A stretch of DNA of 18,642 nt from an uncultured bacterium (GTDB taxonomy: Bacteria > Bacillota > Clostridia > Oscillospirales > Oscillospiraceae): NCBI GenBank assembly GCA_947364395.1, contig CANASS010000039.1, positions 1 to 18,642 of the forward strand, read 5' to 3'. This document shows, piece by piece, positions 6,818-13,715 of the stretch (within the stretch, counting starts at the first letter, position 1; every line of letters starts with the position of its first letter). The translations under genes and the position numbers were made by a program. Below the pieces are notes generated by a model. The model was not told the origin of the DNA, did not search any database, and saw only the letters and a list, made by a program, of their open reading frames with translations.

Positions 6818-7519
6818 ATGCGTTATCGCAGTATTGCCATTGACGGGCCCGCCGGCGCGGGCAAATCCACTTTGGCCAAGCGCCTGGCCCAGGAGCTCGG
6901 CTTTTTGTATGTGGACACCGGGGCCATCTACCGCACGGTGGGGCTGGCCGCCCACCGCCGGGGCATTGACCCGGCAGACGGCGGAATGGTGGCGGAGATT
7001 TTGCCGCAGCTGTCCATTACTATGGGATATGATGGGGCGGACGGCCTTCAGCATATGTTTTTAGACGGCGAGGATGTCACGGAGGCCATCCGGGAACACC
7101 AGATTTCCGCCTACGCCTCCAAGGTGGCGGCTCATCCGGCGGTACGGGACTTTTTGATGGAGATGCAGCGCAAAGCCGCTCGGGAGCACGATGTTATTAT
7201 GGATGGACGGGACATCGGCACGGTGGTGCTGCCCGGCGCTGATTTAAAAATCTTTCTCACCGCAGCCCCCGAGGCCCGGGCCCAGCGCCGGTACAAGGAA
7301 CTGCTGGAGCGGGGCCAGCAAGCCGACTTCCAGCAGGTCCTGCGGGAGGTGGTGGAGCGGGACCGCCAGGACTCCCAGCGGGAGACCGCGCCCCTGTGCC
7401 AGGGGGCGGACGCCGTGCTGGCGGACACCACCGGGCTGGACCTGGAGGGAAGCTTCCAGCTGTTGCTGGGCATCATCCGGCAGCGTCTGGGGATGGAGGA
7501 GGAAGGTCATGCGAAATAA
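6818..7519 (+). CDS. cmk: Cytidylate kinase
   Basis: Cmk phosphorylates CMP and dCMP with ATP in pyrimidine nucleotide metabolism. The 233-residue product has a P-loop (GPAGAGKS, residues 10-17), the DTGAIYR nucleotide-site motif (33-39), and DGRDIGTVVLP (129-139), characteristic of bacterial CMP kinases. A helical lid with RAQRRYKELLERG follows. The ATG at 6818 has AGAGAGGGG seven bases upstream. The gene overlaps plsC by eleven bases. The order cmk, plsC, ispH-rpsA is common in Clostridia. Confidence 0.97.
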   Translation: MRYRSIAIDGPAGAGKSTLAKRLAQELGFLYVDTGAIYRTVGLAAHRRGIDPADGGMVAEILPQLSITMGYDGADGLQHMFLDGEDVTEAIREHQISAYASKVAAHPAVRDFLMEMQRKAAREHDVIMDGRDIGTVVLPGADLKIFLTAAPEARAQRRYKELLERGQQADFQQVLREVVERDRQDSQRETAPLCQGADAVLADTTGLDLEGSFQLLLGIIRQRLGMEEEGHAK

Positions 7520-8105
7520 GGTCTATTCGGTGCTCTATCCCATCATCTGGGTGTTTATGCGGATATTCCACCCCTGGAACGCGGTGGGCGGTGACAACAT
7601 CCCCGAGGGCGCGGCGGTGATCTGCGGCAACCACACCACTTTGGGTGATCCGCTGTATGTGGTGTGCGCCATGGGGGGGAAGCGGCAGACCCATGTGATG
7701 GCAAAGGCGGAGATTATGAAATGGCCGGTGGTGGGTTTCCTGCTGAAAAAAGCGGGCGTGATCGGCGTCAACCGGGGCAAATCAGACATGGGCGCGGTAA
7801 AGGAGTGCCTTCGGGCGCTGAAAAACGGGGAGAAGCTCCTTATGTTCCCGGAGGGCACACGGGTGAAGGACGGGGAGGACTCGGAGGCCCATACCGGCGC
7901 GGCTATGTTTGCCACCCGTACAGGGACGCCGCTGGTTCCAGTTTACATCCAGCCCAAAAAGCGCCGCTTCCGCAAGACCACTGTGGTGTTCGGAACGCCA
8001 TACTACCCGGAATTTGAGGGGCGCAAGCCCTCCGCCGGCGACTATCAGCGCATCGCCGACGACCTGCTGGCCCGGGTGAGGGCGCTGGGGGAGAAGGCGG
8101 GATGA
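7509..8105 (+). CDS. plsC: 1-acyl-sn-glycerol-3-phosphate acyltransferase
   Basis: This membrane-associated enzyme acylates lysophosphatidic acid to phosphatidic acid in phospholipid synthesis. The 198-residue product has a short hydrophobic N-terminus (VYSVLYPIIWVFMRIF), the catalytic HX4D box (NHTTLGD; His42 and Asp47), the glycerol-phosphate-binding FPEGTR motif (113-118), and the downstream TPLVPVYI strand typical of PlsC. A strong GGAGGAGGAAGG precedes the ATG, which lies inside the cmk end. Its stop overlaps the ispH start (ATGA). The exact acceptor could be a related lysolipid. Confidence 0.93.
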   Translation: MRNKVYSVLYPIIWVFMRIFHPWNAVGGDNIPEGAAVICGNHTTLGDPLYVVCAMGGKRQTHVMAKAEIMKWPVVGFLLKKAGVIGVNRGKSDMGAVKECLRALKNGEKLLMFPEGTRVKDGEDSEAHTGAAMFATRTGTPLVPVYIQPKKRRFRKTTVVFGTPYYPEFEGRKPSAGDYQRIADDLLARVRALGEKAG

Positions 8106-10051
8106 CCGTCAGGGTGGCCAAGAGCGCCGGATTTTGTTACGGCGTGCGCCGGGCAGTGGATATGGCGGAAAAGGCCGCCGCCCAGGGCCCGGTGTATTTG
8201 CTGGGCCACATCACCCACAACGACCATGTGATCCGGCGGCTGGAGGGGATGGGGGCGGTGACCATATCTGCCCCGGAGGAAGCGCCGGAGGGCTCCACTG
8301 TGCTCATCCGAGCCCACGGGGAGCCGGACGGTGTCTGCCGGACGCTGGAGGCCAGGGGGTGCCGCGTGCTGGACGCCACCTGTCCCAACGTGGCCCGCAT
8401 CCATGATATCGTCCGGGAGGCGGAGGGCATGGGCCGCGTCCCTGTCATTGTGGGAGAGGCCGACCACCCGGAAATTCTGGGAATTTTAGGGTGCACCCGG
8501 CGTGGAATTGTGGTTTCCGGCTGGGATCAACTGGAACAAATCATGAAAAAAGTGCCGGATTTCCCCGACACGCCCCTGTCATTTGTGTCCCAAACCACGG
8601 CAATTTTGTCTGAGTGGGAAAAAATCGTGGAAAACGCAAAAAAAGTGTGTACAAACGCGGAATTTTTTGATACAATATGTAATGCTACGTCCAAGCGGCA
8701 GTCAGAAGCCCTGGAACTGGCTGCTCAATGCGATGCCATGATCGTGATAGGCGACCCGAAAAGCTCCAACACCAGAAGGCTGACCCAGCTGTGCGCTGGG
8801 GCGTGTTCGGTGGTGATACAGACGGAGCGGGGGACAGACATTGACCGGGAACAGTTTGGCCGGATCTGTACGCTTGGGATCACTGCCGGCGCATCCACGC
8901 CGGAGTGGATAATAAAGGAGGTCAGCAACAAAATGAGCGACGAAATTATGGAGATTGAACAGTCCTTCGCGGAGATGCTGGAGGAGTCGTTCAAAATTTT
9001 GAATACGGGGGATCGGGTCACTGGCACAGTCGCGGCTATCACGCCCACTGAGGTGCAGGTGGAGCTGGGCGTCAAGTACCCCGGCACCATCCCCCTGTCC
9101 GAGCTGAGCGACGATCCCGACGTGAAGGTGGAGGACATCGCCAAGGTGGGCCAGGAGATCGAGGCCATCGTCATGCTGGTCAGCGACCGGGACTGTGTGG
9201 TCAAACTGTCCAAGAAGCGCCTGGACGCCGATAAGAACTGGGAGATCGTGGAGAACGCCGTGGAGAGCAAGGACGTTCTGGAGGGCATCATCACCGAGGA
9301 GAACAAGGGCGGCCTGGTGGCCAGCGTCAAGGGCATCCGGGTGTTTATCCCCGCCTCCCAGTCCGGCAAGCCCCGGGGCGCCGACCTGTCCGAGATGGTC
9401 AAGACCCGGGTGCAGCTGCGCATCACCGAGGTGAACCGGGCCCGCCGCCGCGTGGTGGGCTCCATCCGCGCCGTGGCCTCCGAGGCCCGCGCCGCCGCCG
9501 CCGCTGAGATCTGGAACAATATTGAGGTTGGCAAGCGCTACAGCGGCACCGTCAAGAGCCTCACTTCTTACGGCGCTTTCGTGGACATCGGCGGGGTGGA
9601 CGGCATGGTCCACATCTCCGAGCTGTCCTGGTCCCGCATCAAGACTCCCTCTGAGGTGGTGTCTGTGGGCGATCCCATCGAAGTGTACGTCATCTCCTTC
9701 GACCCGGAGAAGAAGAAAATCTCCCTGGGCGTGAAGGACCACAGCCAGGAGCCCTGGACCGTCTTTACCGGGAAGTATTCCGTGGGTGACGTTGCCCCCG
9801 TGCGGGTGGTCAAGCTGATGACCTTCGGCGCCTTTGCCGAGATCGTCCCCGGCGTGGACGGCCTGATCCATATCTCCCAGCTGGCCGACCACCGGGTGGA
9901 GAAGCCCGGCGACGTGGTGAGCGAGGGCGAAACCGTGGACGCCAAGATCACCGCCATCGACGAGGAGAACAAGAAGGTCTCTCTGTCCATCCGCGCCCTG
10001 CTGGAGTCCGCCCCGGCGGACGACGAGGGTGAGGAGCCCGTGGAGGAGTAA
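8102..10051 (+). CDS. ispH: Bifunctional 4-hydroxy-3-methylbut-2-enyl diphosphate reductase / ribosomal protein S1
   Basis: This 649-residue fusion is known from many Clostridia. Residues 1-275 are IspH (LytB), the last enzyme of the MEP isoprenoid pathway, which makes IPP and DMAPP with a 4Fe-4S cluster. The cluster cysteines are Cys12 (GFCYGV), Cys94 (DATCPN) and Cys193 (TICNAT). Substrate-site residues His36, His72, His122 and Glu124 are present, as are the SSN (221-223) and ASTP motifs. From about residue 300 there are four S1 RNA-binding domains (about 300-372, 389-458, 474-545, 560-632). The last two carry clear SYGAFVDI/GMVHISEL and TFGAFAEI/GLIHISQL signatures. The tail is acidic. The start overlaps the plsC stop. 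A strong internal Shine-Dalgarno and ATG at residue 278 may yield separate S1. An AT-rich patch lies at about 8560-8690. Confidence 0.96.
   Translation: MTVRVAKSAGFCYGVRRAVDMAEKAAAQGPVYLLGHITHNDHVIRRLEGMGAVTISAPEEAPEGSTVLIRAHGEPDGVCRTLEARGCRVLDATCPNVARIHDIVREAEGMGRVPVIVGEADHPEILGILGCTRRGIVVSGWDQLEQIMKKVPDFPDTPLSFVSQTTAILSEWEKIVENAKKVCTNAEFFDTICNATSKRQSEALELAAQCDAMIVIGDPKSSNTRRLTQLCAGACSVVIQTERGTDIDREQFGRICTLGITAGASTPEWIIKEVSNKMSDEIMEIEQSFAEMLEESFKILNTGDRVTGTVAAITPTEVQVELGVKYPGTIPLSELSDDPDVKVEDIAKVGQEIEAIVMLVSDRDCVVKLSKKRLDADKNWEIVENAVESKDVLEGIITEENKGGLVASVKGIRVFIPASQSGKPRGADLSEMVKTRVQLRITEVNRARRRVVGSIRAVASEARAAAAAEIWNNIEVGKRYSGTVKSLTSYGAFVDIGGVDGMVHISELSWSRIKTPSEVVSVGDPIEVYVISFDPEKKKISLGVKDHSQEPWTVFTGKYSVGDVAPVRVVKLMTFGAFAEIVPGVDGLIHISQLADHRVEKPGDVVSEGETVDAKITAIDEENKKVSLSIRALLESAPADDEGEEPVEE
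8648..8676 (+). promoter_or_regulatory. Promoter-like sequence inside the ispH coding part
   Basis: TGTACA (8648-8653) and TACAAT (8671-8676) are separated by 17 bases within the most AT-rich patch of the gene. They lie about 260 bases upstream of the internal S1 start. It could supply extra S1 mRNA. The coding sequence also explains part of the match (the conserved TICNAT region), so confidence is low. Confidence 0.3.
8914..8935 (+). promoter_or_regulatory. Internal Shine-Dalgarno and in-frame ATG for a separate S1 protein
   Basis: AAAGGAGG (8914-8921) is a near-perfect Shine-Dalgarno. It is followed after eleven bases by an in-frame ATG at 8933 (residue 278). That is the junction between the IspH domain and the S1 repeats. 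Initiation here would give a 372-residue S1 protein. The same bases also encode the conserved IKEV of IspH, so selection on protein sequence could explain the motif. Confidence 0.55.
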
Positions 10052-10070
10052 TTTCCCATTTCATTCCATG

Positions 10071-10100
10071 AAAGGCTGCCGCAAACGCGGCAGCCTTTTT
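10071..10100 (+). terminator. Rho-independent terminator after ispH-rpsA
   Basis: GGCTGCCGC (10074-10082) pairs perfectly with GCGGCAGCC (10087-10095) around an AAAC loop. TTTTT follows (10096-10100), with AAA before the stem. This is a textbook intrinsic terminator ending the rpiR-to-rpsA run. The next gene starts only 19 bases later. Confidence 0.92.
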
Positions 10101-10118
10101 CGATCGAGGTGAAAAACC

Positions 10119-11270
10119 ATGAAACCTGACGTTGTTATTGTGCCCTGCGGCGGCTACTCAGAGGAAGAGGTTTTTCCGGCGCTGGAGCAGGCGCTGGCTC
10201 CTCTGGGGGGGCTAGACTGGGTAGCCCCGGGGATGAAGATCGCCGTTAAAGTGAACCTGGTTTCCTCCGCCAAGCCGGAGCAAGCGGTCACCACCCATCC
10301 CGGTCTGGTGTGCGCCCTGGTGAAGCTGCTGGCGTCGCGGGGCGCGGACGTGGTGGTGGGGGACAGCCCCGGCGGGCTGTACAACGCCGCCCATTTGAAC
10401 CGGGTGTACGCCGCCGCCGGCATGAAGGTGGTGGAGCATTGGGGCGGGCGGCTGAACCAGGACTTTACAGAGCGGGAGGCCAGCTTTCCCCAGGGAAAGG
10501 TGTGCCGCCAGTTTCAGTATACCGCTTGGCTGGACGGGGCGGATGCCATCATTGACTTCTGCAAGCTGAAAACCCACGGCATGATGGCCATGACCTGCGG
10601 GGCGAAAAACATGTTCGGGGCCATTCCCGGCACGGTGAAAACGGAGTGTCATTTCCGCTACCAGGACCCCAGGGACTTTGCCAGGATGATCGTGGATCTG
10701 GCTGAGTATTTCAAGCCCCGGCTTATCATCGTGGATGCGGTGGAGTGCATGGAGGGCAATGGTCCCACTGGGGGTACGCCCCGGCATATGGGGGCTGTGC
10801 TGGCGGGGGAGAACCCTCACAAGGTGGACCTGGTGTGCGCCGGGCTCATCGGGCTGAAGCGGGAGGAGGTGCCCACCCTGGAGGCGGCGCTGGAACGGGG
10901 CCTGATTCCCCCTTCGGCAGGGGAACTGACGGTGGCGGGGGACCCCGGGGCCTTCGCTGTCTCGGATTTCCAGCTGATCGGCACCAGCAACAGCCACCTG
11001 TTCCGGGGAGACGGGACCAGTCTGCTCAGGCGGCTTAAAGGGGCGGCAATGGAGCGGCTGCTGGCCCAGAGGCCCCAGCTTGACCCCTCTAAATGCGTGG
11101 GATGTGGCTTGTGCCGGAACGTATGTCCGGCACGGGCAATCACCATGGCAGGGAACAGGCCGAGGATCGACCGCAAAGCGTGCATCCGCTGTTTCTGCTG
11201 TCAGGAGTTCTGCCCGGAGAGCGCCATGAAAGTGCGGCGGACCGCTGTAGCGCGGCTGCTGGACAGATGA
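10119..11270 (+). CDS. DUF362 domain protein with C-terminal 2x[4Fe-4S] ferredoxin
   Basis: The product has 383 residues. Residues 1 to about 310 form a DUF362 domain, seen as KIAVKVNLV, VVVGDSPGG, IIDFCKLKTHGMMAMTCGAKNMFG and VDAVECMEGNGPTGG. Residues 320-372 are a bacterial ferredoxin module with two complete cluster motifs: Cys326, 329, 332, 336 and Cys355, 358, 361, 365. DUF362 iron-sulfur proteins are common in anaerobes and probably act in redox chemistry, but the reaction is unknown. A GAGGTG ribosome binding site precedes the ATG. There is no room for a promoter between the terminator and the start, so transcription must come by read-through or from inside rpsA. The GNAT gene follows by 16 bases. 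Confidence 0.9.
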   Translation: MKPDVVIVPCGGYSEEEVFPALEQALAPLGGLDWVAPGMKIAVKVNLVSSAKPEQAVTTHPGLVCALVKLLASRGADVVVGDSPGGLYNAAHLNRVYAAAGMKVVEHWGGRLNQDFTEREASFPQGKVCRQFQYTAWLDGADAIIDFCKLKTHGMMAMTCGAKNMFGAIPGTVKTECHFRYQDPRDFARMIVDLAEYFKPRLIIVDAVECMEGNGPTGGTPRHMGAVLAGENPHKVDLVCAGLIGLKREEVPTLEAALERGLIPPSAGELTVAGDPGAFAVSDFQLIGTSNSHLFRGDGTSLLRRLKGAAMERLLAQRPQLDPSKCVGCGLCRNVCPARAITMAGNRPRIDRKACIRCFCCQEFCPESAMKVRRTAVARLLDR

Positions 11271-11286
11271 AAAAGGAGAGATGGAC

Positions 11287-11760
11287 ATGTGCGAGATCAT
11301 ATTACACAGGCCCAGCCTAGGCGAGCTGAGCTTTCGCCAGCGTCTGCTGAAGGACCCTGAAACGATGGCGTACAACCATGCCTACGGCGGGACGATCGAC
11401 TTTCCCCGGGAGCGCTGGTCGGACTGGTACGCCCGCTGGGTGGAGGATGAGACGGGGGAACGGTTTTACCGCTGCCTTCTATGCCCGGAGACAGGAGAGT
11501 TTGTGGGAGAGGCGGCATACCATTTTGACAGTGAGTTCGGCGGATGTGTCTGCGATGTGTTGGTGTCCGCAGAGGAGCGGGGACAGGGATTTGGACGGCA
11601 GGGGCTGGCCTTGCTGTGCGCCGCCGCCAAGGAAAACGGTGTGAAGCGGCTGATGGACAACATCGCTGTGGACAACCCGTCTGTGGAGCTGTTCCGGCGG
11701 ATGGGTTTTCGGGAGCGCCTTCGAACGGAAGAATATGTTTTAATGGAAAAAGAGCTGTAA
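11287..11760 (+). CDS. GNAT family N-acetyltransferase
   Basis: This predicted acetyl-CoA-dependent acetyltransferase has 157 residues. The acetyl-CoA-binding motif A is visible as VCDVLVSAEERGQGFGRQGLALL, with the Q/RxxGxG/A signature at RGQGFG. It is followed by DNIAVDNPSVELFRRMGF, the usual motif B region. The acceptor substrate cannot be read from the sequence. An ATG at 11281 lies only two bases after AAGGAG. The ATG at 11287 has the normal eight-base spacing and is chosen. It is cotranscribed with the DUF362 gene, and a palindromic terminator follows directly after the stop. Confidence 0.88.
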   Translation: MCEIILHRPSLGELSFRQRLLKDPETMAYNHAYGGTIDFPRERWSDWYARWVEDETGERFYRCLLCPETGEFVGEAAYHFDSEFGGCVCDVLVSAEERGQGFGRQGLALLCAAAKENGVKRLMDNIAVDNPSVELFRRMGFRERLRTEEYVLMEKEL

Positions 11761-11790
11761 AAAACCGGGCGGCTGGCCAGCCGCCCGGTT
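11759..11790 (-). terminator. Convergent terminator shared by the GNAT and XRE genes
   Basis: A perfect 28-base palindrome (11763-11790; arms AACCGGGCGGCTGG and its complement) lies between two converging genes. Read on the minus strand it is followed by six T (complement of 11764-11759), making a strong terminator for the XRE gene. On the plus strand only two T follow, so it is weaker in that direction. Confidence 0.88.
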
Positions 11791-11852
11791 CCTGCTGTGC
11801 CGCCGGAACGGACAGGAGGACATATGACGTTTTACGTCTGCCCTGGGAGCGT

Positions 11853-12650
11853 TCAGGACATCTCGGCCCACACAAAAAACTTGAGCAGACGGGCCACAAA
11901 GCCGGGTGCGCCTTGACAGGCGGCGTCAATCGCGGTATGGGCTTCCATCAGCGCCGCGTCCTTCAGGCCCTCCAAGGGGACCAGGATGGTTTGAGCGCCC
12001 TCAGCGTCCACCCCGATGGCCAGCTGCTGGGCCGCTGCCGCGCCGCCCACGGCCACTCTTGAGGCCACTGACGCGCCCCCTGCGGCATATACCCCCAGGG
12101 ATACGCCGCCCACCGCCAGCCAGCCCAAGGCCACGCCGCCCCAGGCCAGCAGGCCCACAGCGACTGCGCCGATGGAAACCGCGCCCAGGGATACGGCCCC
12201 CAAGGCCAGCAGCAATCCGACGCTGACCGCGCCCAGGGTGAACAGCCCGAAGGTCACGCCGCCAAAGGCCACTATCCCGGTAGCGATGCTGCCGATGGCG
12301 ATAATGCCTCTGGCCCAGCTGTTGCGGCCCAAATTGATGTGCACCAGGGGCATACCAAACAGGGTTCGCTTGCTCTTGTACTCGTAGTGCCAGCGTTCGG
12401 GGTGTCCATCGTAGTAATTGTTGACGATGGTGGCGGCGGGCGGGGGAGAGGCCTCCTTACCCGTCGCCAGATAATCCAGGGAGACCTTGAAGTAGTCCGC
12501 CAGGGACAGCAGGTTGTCCATATCTGGGCGGGACGCGCCCGCCTCCCATTTCTGCACCGCCTGCCGGGTGACCCCCAGGAGATTTGCCAGCTCCTCCTGG
12601 GACAGCCCCGCCTGCCGGCGAAGTTCAAATAAACGTTCTCGAAAATCCAT
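11853..12650 (-). CDS. XRE-family regulator with C-terminal glycine pentad repeat domain
   Basis: The product has 265 residues. Residues 1-62 are a clear XRE/Cro-type helix-turn-helix (RRQAGLSQEELANLLGVTRQ, then VQKWEAGASRPDMDNLLSLA). Next comes a linker with HYEYKSKRTLFGMPLVHINLG (about 88-108). Residues 111-191 then consist of hydrophobic five-residue units ending in glycine, such as IIAIG, SIATG, AVSVG, AVSLG, AVSIG, GVALG. One unit has six residues. The end (220-265) is a short helical region. The repeat could be a pentapeptide-type beta-helix or a membrane-embedded sensor. The target genes are unknown. A GGGAGG lies about nine bases before the ATG at 12650. A longer in-frame start at 12752 would lie upstream of the predicted promoter and is rejected. 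Confidence 0.88.
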   Translation of the reverse strand: MDFRERLFELRRQAGLSQEELANLLGVTRQAVQKWEAGASRPDMDNLLSLADYFKVSLDYLATGKEASPPPAATIVNNYYDGHPERWHYEYKSKRTLFGMPLVHINLGRNSWARGIIAIGSIATGIVAFGGVTFGLFTLGAVSVGLLLALGAVSLGAVSIGAVAVGLLAWGGVALGWLAVGGVSLGVYAAGGASVASRVAVGGAAAAQQLAIGVDAEGAQTILVPLEGLKDAALMEAHTAIDAACQGAPGFVARLLKFFVWAEMS

Positions 12651-12698
12651 ATGTCGATACCTCCCAAAAAAGACTGTCCGGCGCCTTGGACCAGGGCT

Positions 12699-12727
12699 AT
12701 CATAGCAAAAACTGGCGGACATGGCAA
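12699..12727 (-). promoter_or_regulatory. Sigma-A-type promoter of the XRE regulator gene
   Basis: Read on the minus strand, TTGCCA (12727-12722) and TATGAT (12704-12699) are spaced by 17 bases. Between this promoter and the ATG lies a near-palindrome, GTCC-GGCGCC-TT-GGAC (12676-12691). It could be an operator for autoregulation; this is an inference. Confidence 0.75.
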
Positions 12728-12797
12728 CCAAAAAGAGGATACAATCTGACAACTACAGGTTGCGGACGCTATATTTGCTCCAAAACAGGGGAGAGGC

Positions 12798-12826
12798 TTG
12801 CTTTTTCCACCCGTCCATAGTACAAT
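12798..12826 (+). promoter_or_regulatory. Sigma-A-type promoter of deoC
   Basis: TTGCTT (12798-12803) and TACAAT (12821-12826) are spaced by 17 bases. The predicted start is near 12833, about 25 bases before the ATG. It is divergent from the XRE promoter; the -35 boxes are 70 bases apart. No other gene is seen in the 208-base intergenic region. Confidence 0.75.
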
Positions 12827-12858
12827 GAAGCTACATTATAATATATGAGGTGATTCCA

Positions 12859-13524
12859 ATGGACAACAAGGCCATTTTAGCCACTGTAGACCACACCCTG
12901 CTCACGCAGACTGCCACCTGGGCGGAGATCAAGCAGATCTGCGACGACGGGGCGGCCTACGGCTGCGCCAGCGTGTGCATCCCGGCCAGCTATGTGAAGC
13001 AGGCGGCGGATTACCTGGGGGACAGGCTCCCGGTGTGCACCGTCATCGGCTTCCCCAACGGCTACTCAACTACCGCCGTCAAGGTGTTCGAAACCCAAGA
13101 CGCCATTGCCAGCGGTGCGAAAGAGATCGACATGGTCATCAACATCGGCTGGGCCAAGGACGGCCGGTGGGACGATCTGCTGGCTGAGATCAAGGCGGTG
13201 AAGGCGGCCTGCGGCGGTCTGGTGCTGAAGGTCATCATTGAGACCTGTCTGCTCACGCAGGAGGAGAAGGTGAAGCTGTGCCGGATCGTGTCCGACAGCG
13301 GCGCGGACTATATCAAAACCTCCACCGGCTTCTCCACCGCCGGAGCCACCAGGGAGGACGTGGCGCTGTTCAAGGCCAATGTGGCCCCCCACGTGAAGAT
13401 CAAGGCCGCCGGGGGCATCTCCAGCCTTCAGGACGCGGCGGATTTCCTGGCCTTGGGAGCGGACCGGCTGGGCACCAGCCGTATCGTCAAGCTGGTGAAA
13501 GGACAGCAGGCTCAGGGGTACTGA
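12859..13524 (+). CDS. deoC: Deoxyribose-phosphate aldolase
   Basis: DeoC cleaves 2-deoxyribose 5-phosphate into acetaldehyde and glyceraldehyde 3-phosphate in deoxynucleoside breakdown. The 221-residue product has the usual length for the short bacterial form. The Schiff-base lysine is Lys124 in LVLKVIIET. The second catalytic lysine is Lys153 in YIKTSTGF, and the acid residue is Asp91 in EIDMVIN. The phosphate site is seen in AAGGISS and GTSR near the end. The ATG at 12859 follows GAGG at the right distance. An in-frame GTG at 12850 is part of the ribosome binding site and is not used as the start. The gene has its own promoter and is followed by the nucleoside-binding lipoprotein gene. Confidence 0.96.
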   Translation: MDNKAILATVDHTLLTQTATWAEIKQICDDGAAYGCASVCIPASYVKQAADYLGDRLPVCTVIGFPNGYSTTAVKVFETQDAIASGAKEIDMVINIGWAKDGRWDDLLAEIKAVKAACGGLVLKVIIETCLLTQEEKVKLCRIVSDSGADYIKTSTGFSTAGATREDVALFKANVAPHVKIKAAGGISSLQDAADFLALGADRLGTSRIVKLVKGQQAQGY

Positions 13525-13577
13525 GCCGTGCAATTTGTCGGGATTTGTGAAAAATCCGTGTACAATGCAAATAATCC

Positions 13578-13606
13578 TTGTGTTTTGCCCGCAGACGCGA
13601 TATAAT
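13578..13606 (+). promoter_or_regulatory. Sigma-A-type promoter of the BMP lipoprotein gene
   Basis: TTGTGT (13578-13583) and a perfect TATAAT (13601-13606) are spaced by 17 bases. Just upstream a small hairpin, GGATTT/AAATCC (13541-13557), follows the deoC stop. It has no T run, so it is at best a weak terminator. Confidence 0.8.
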
Positions 13607-13612
13607 GGGCTC

Positions 13613-13715
13613 GTCCGTTGGATGGAGCGCAGATATTGCGTCTCTGCCCGCGCGGGCATGGAGCCCGGTCGGCCCAGCCGCCTGGGACAGACGATAAGAA
13701 AGGATGAGAATTGCA
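13613..13715 (+). promoter_or_regulatory. Structured GC-rich 5' leader of the BMP lipoprotein gene
   Basis: The roughly 100-base leader can form three stems. These are GAG-CGCA (13625-13631) with TGCG-T-CTC (13637-13644), the self-complementary GCCCGCGCGGGC (13646-13657, which can alternatively pair GGGC with GCCC at 13663-13666), and CCCAG/CTGGG (13673-13686). The two pairings around 13650 are mutually exclusive. I do not recognise a known riboswitch here. Confidence 0.4.

Noticed and set aside
8702..9892. A 396-codon open frame on the minus strand
   Set aside because: It is antisense to the S1 repeats of the fusion protein. Its His/Asp/Gly/Leu-rich composition is the mirror of those codons.
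10212..11375. A 387-codon open frame on the minus strand
   Set aside because: It is antisense to the DUF362-ferredoxin gene, whose cluster motifs are complete. The antisense product has no motifs.
12000..12330. Repeated short GC-rich units resembling a repeat array
   Set aside because: The repetition follows the five-codon protein repeat of the XRE regulator. There are no identical direct repeats with unique spacers, so it is not CRISPR.
13613..13715. Known riboswitch in the BMP leader
   Set aside because: I could not match the conserved core of purine, guanidine or other known classes. The stems alone do not justify a class name.
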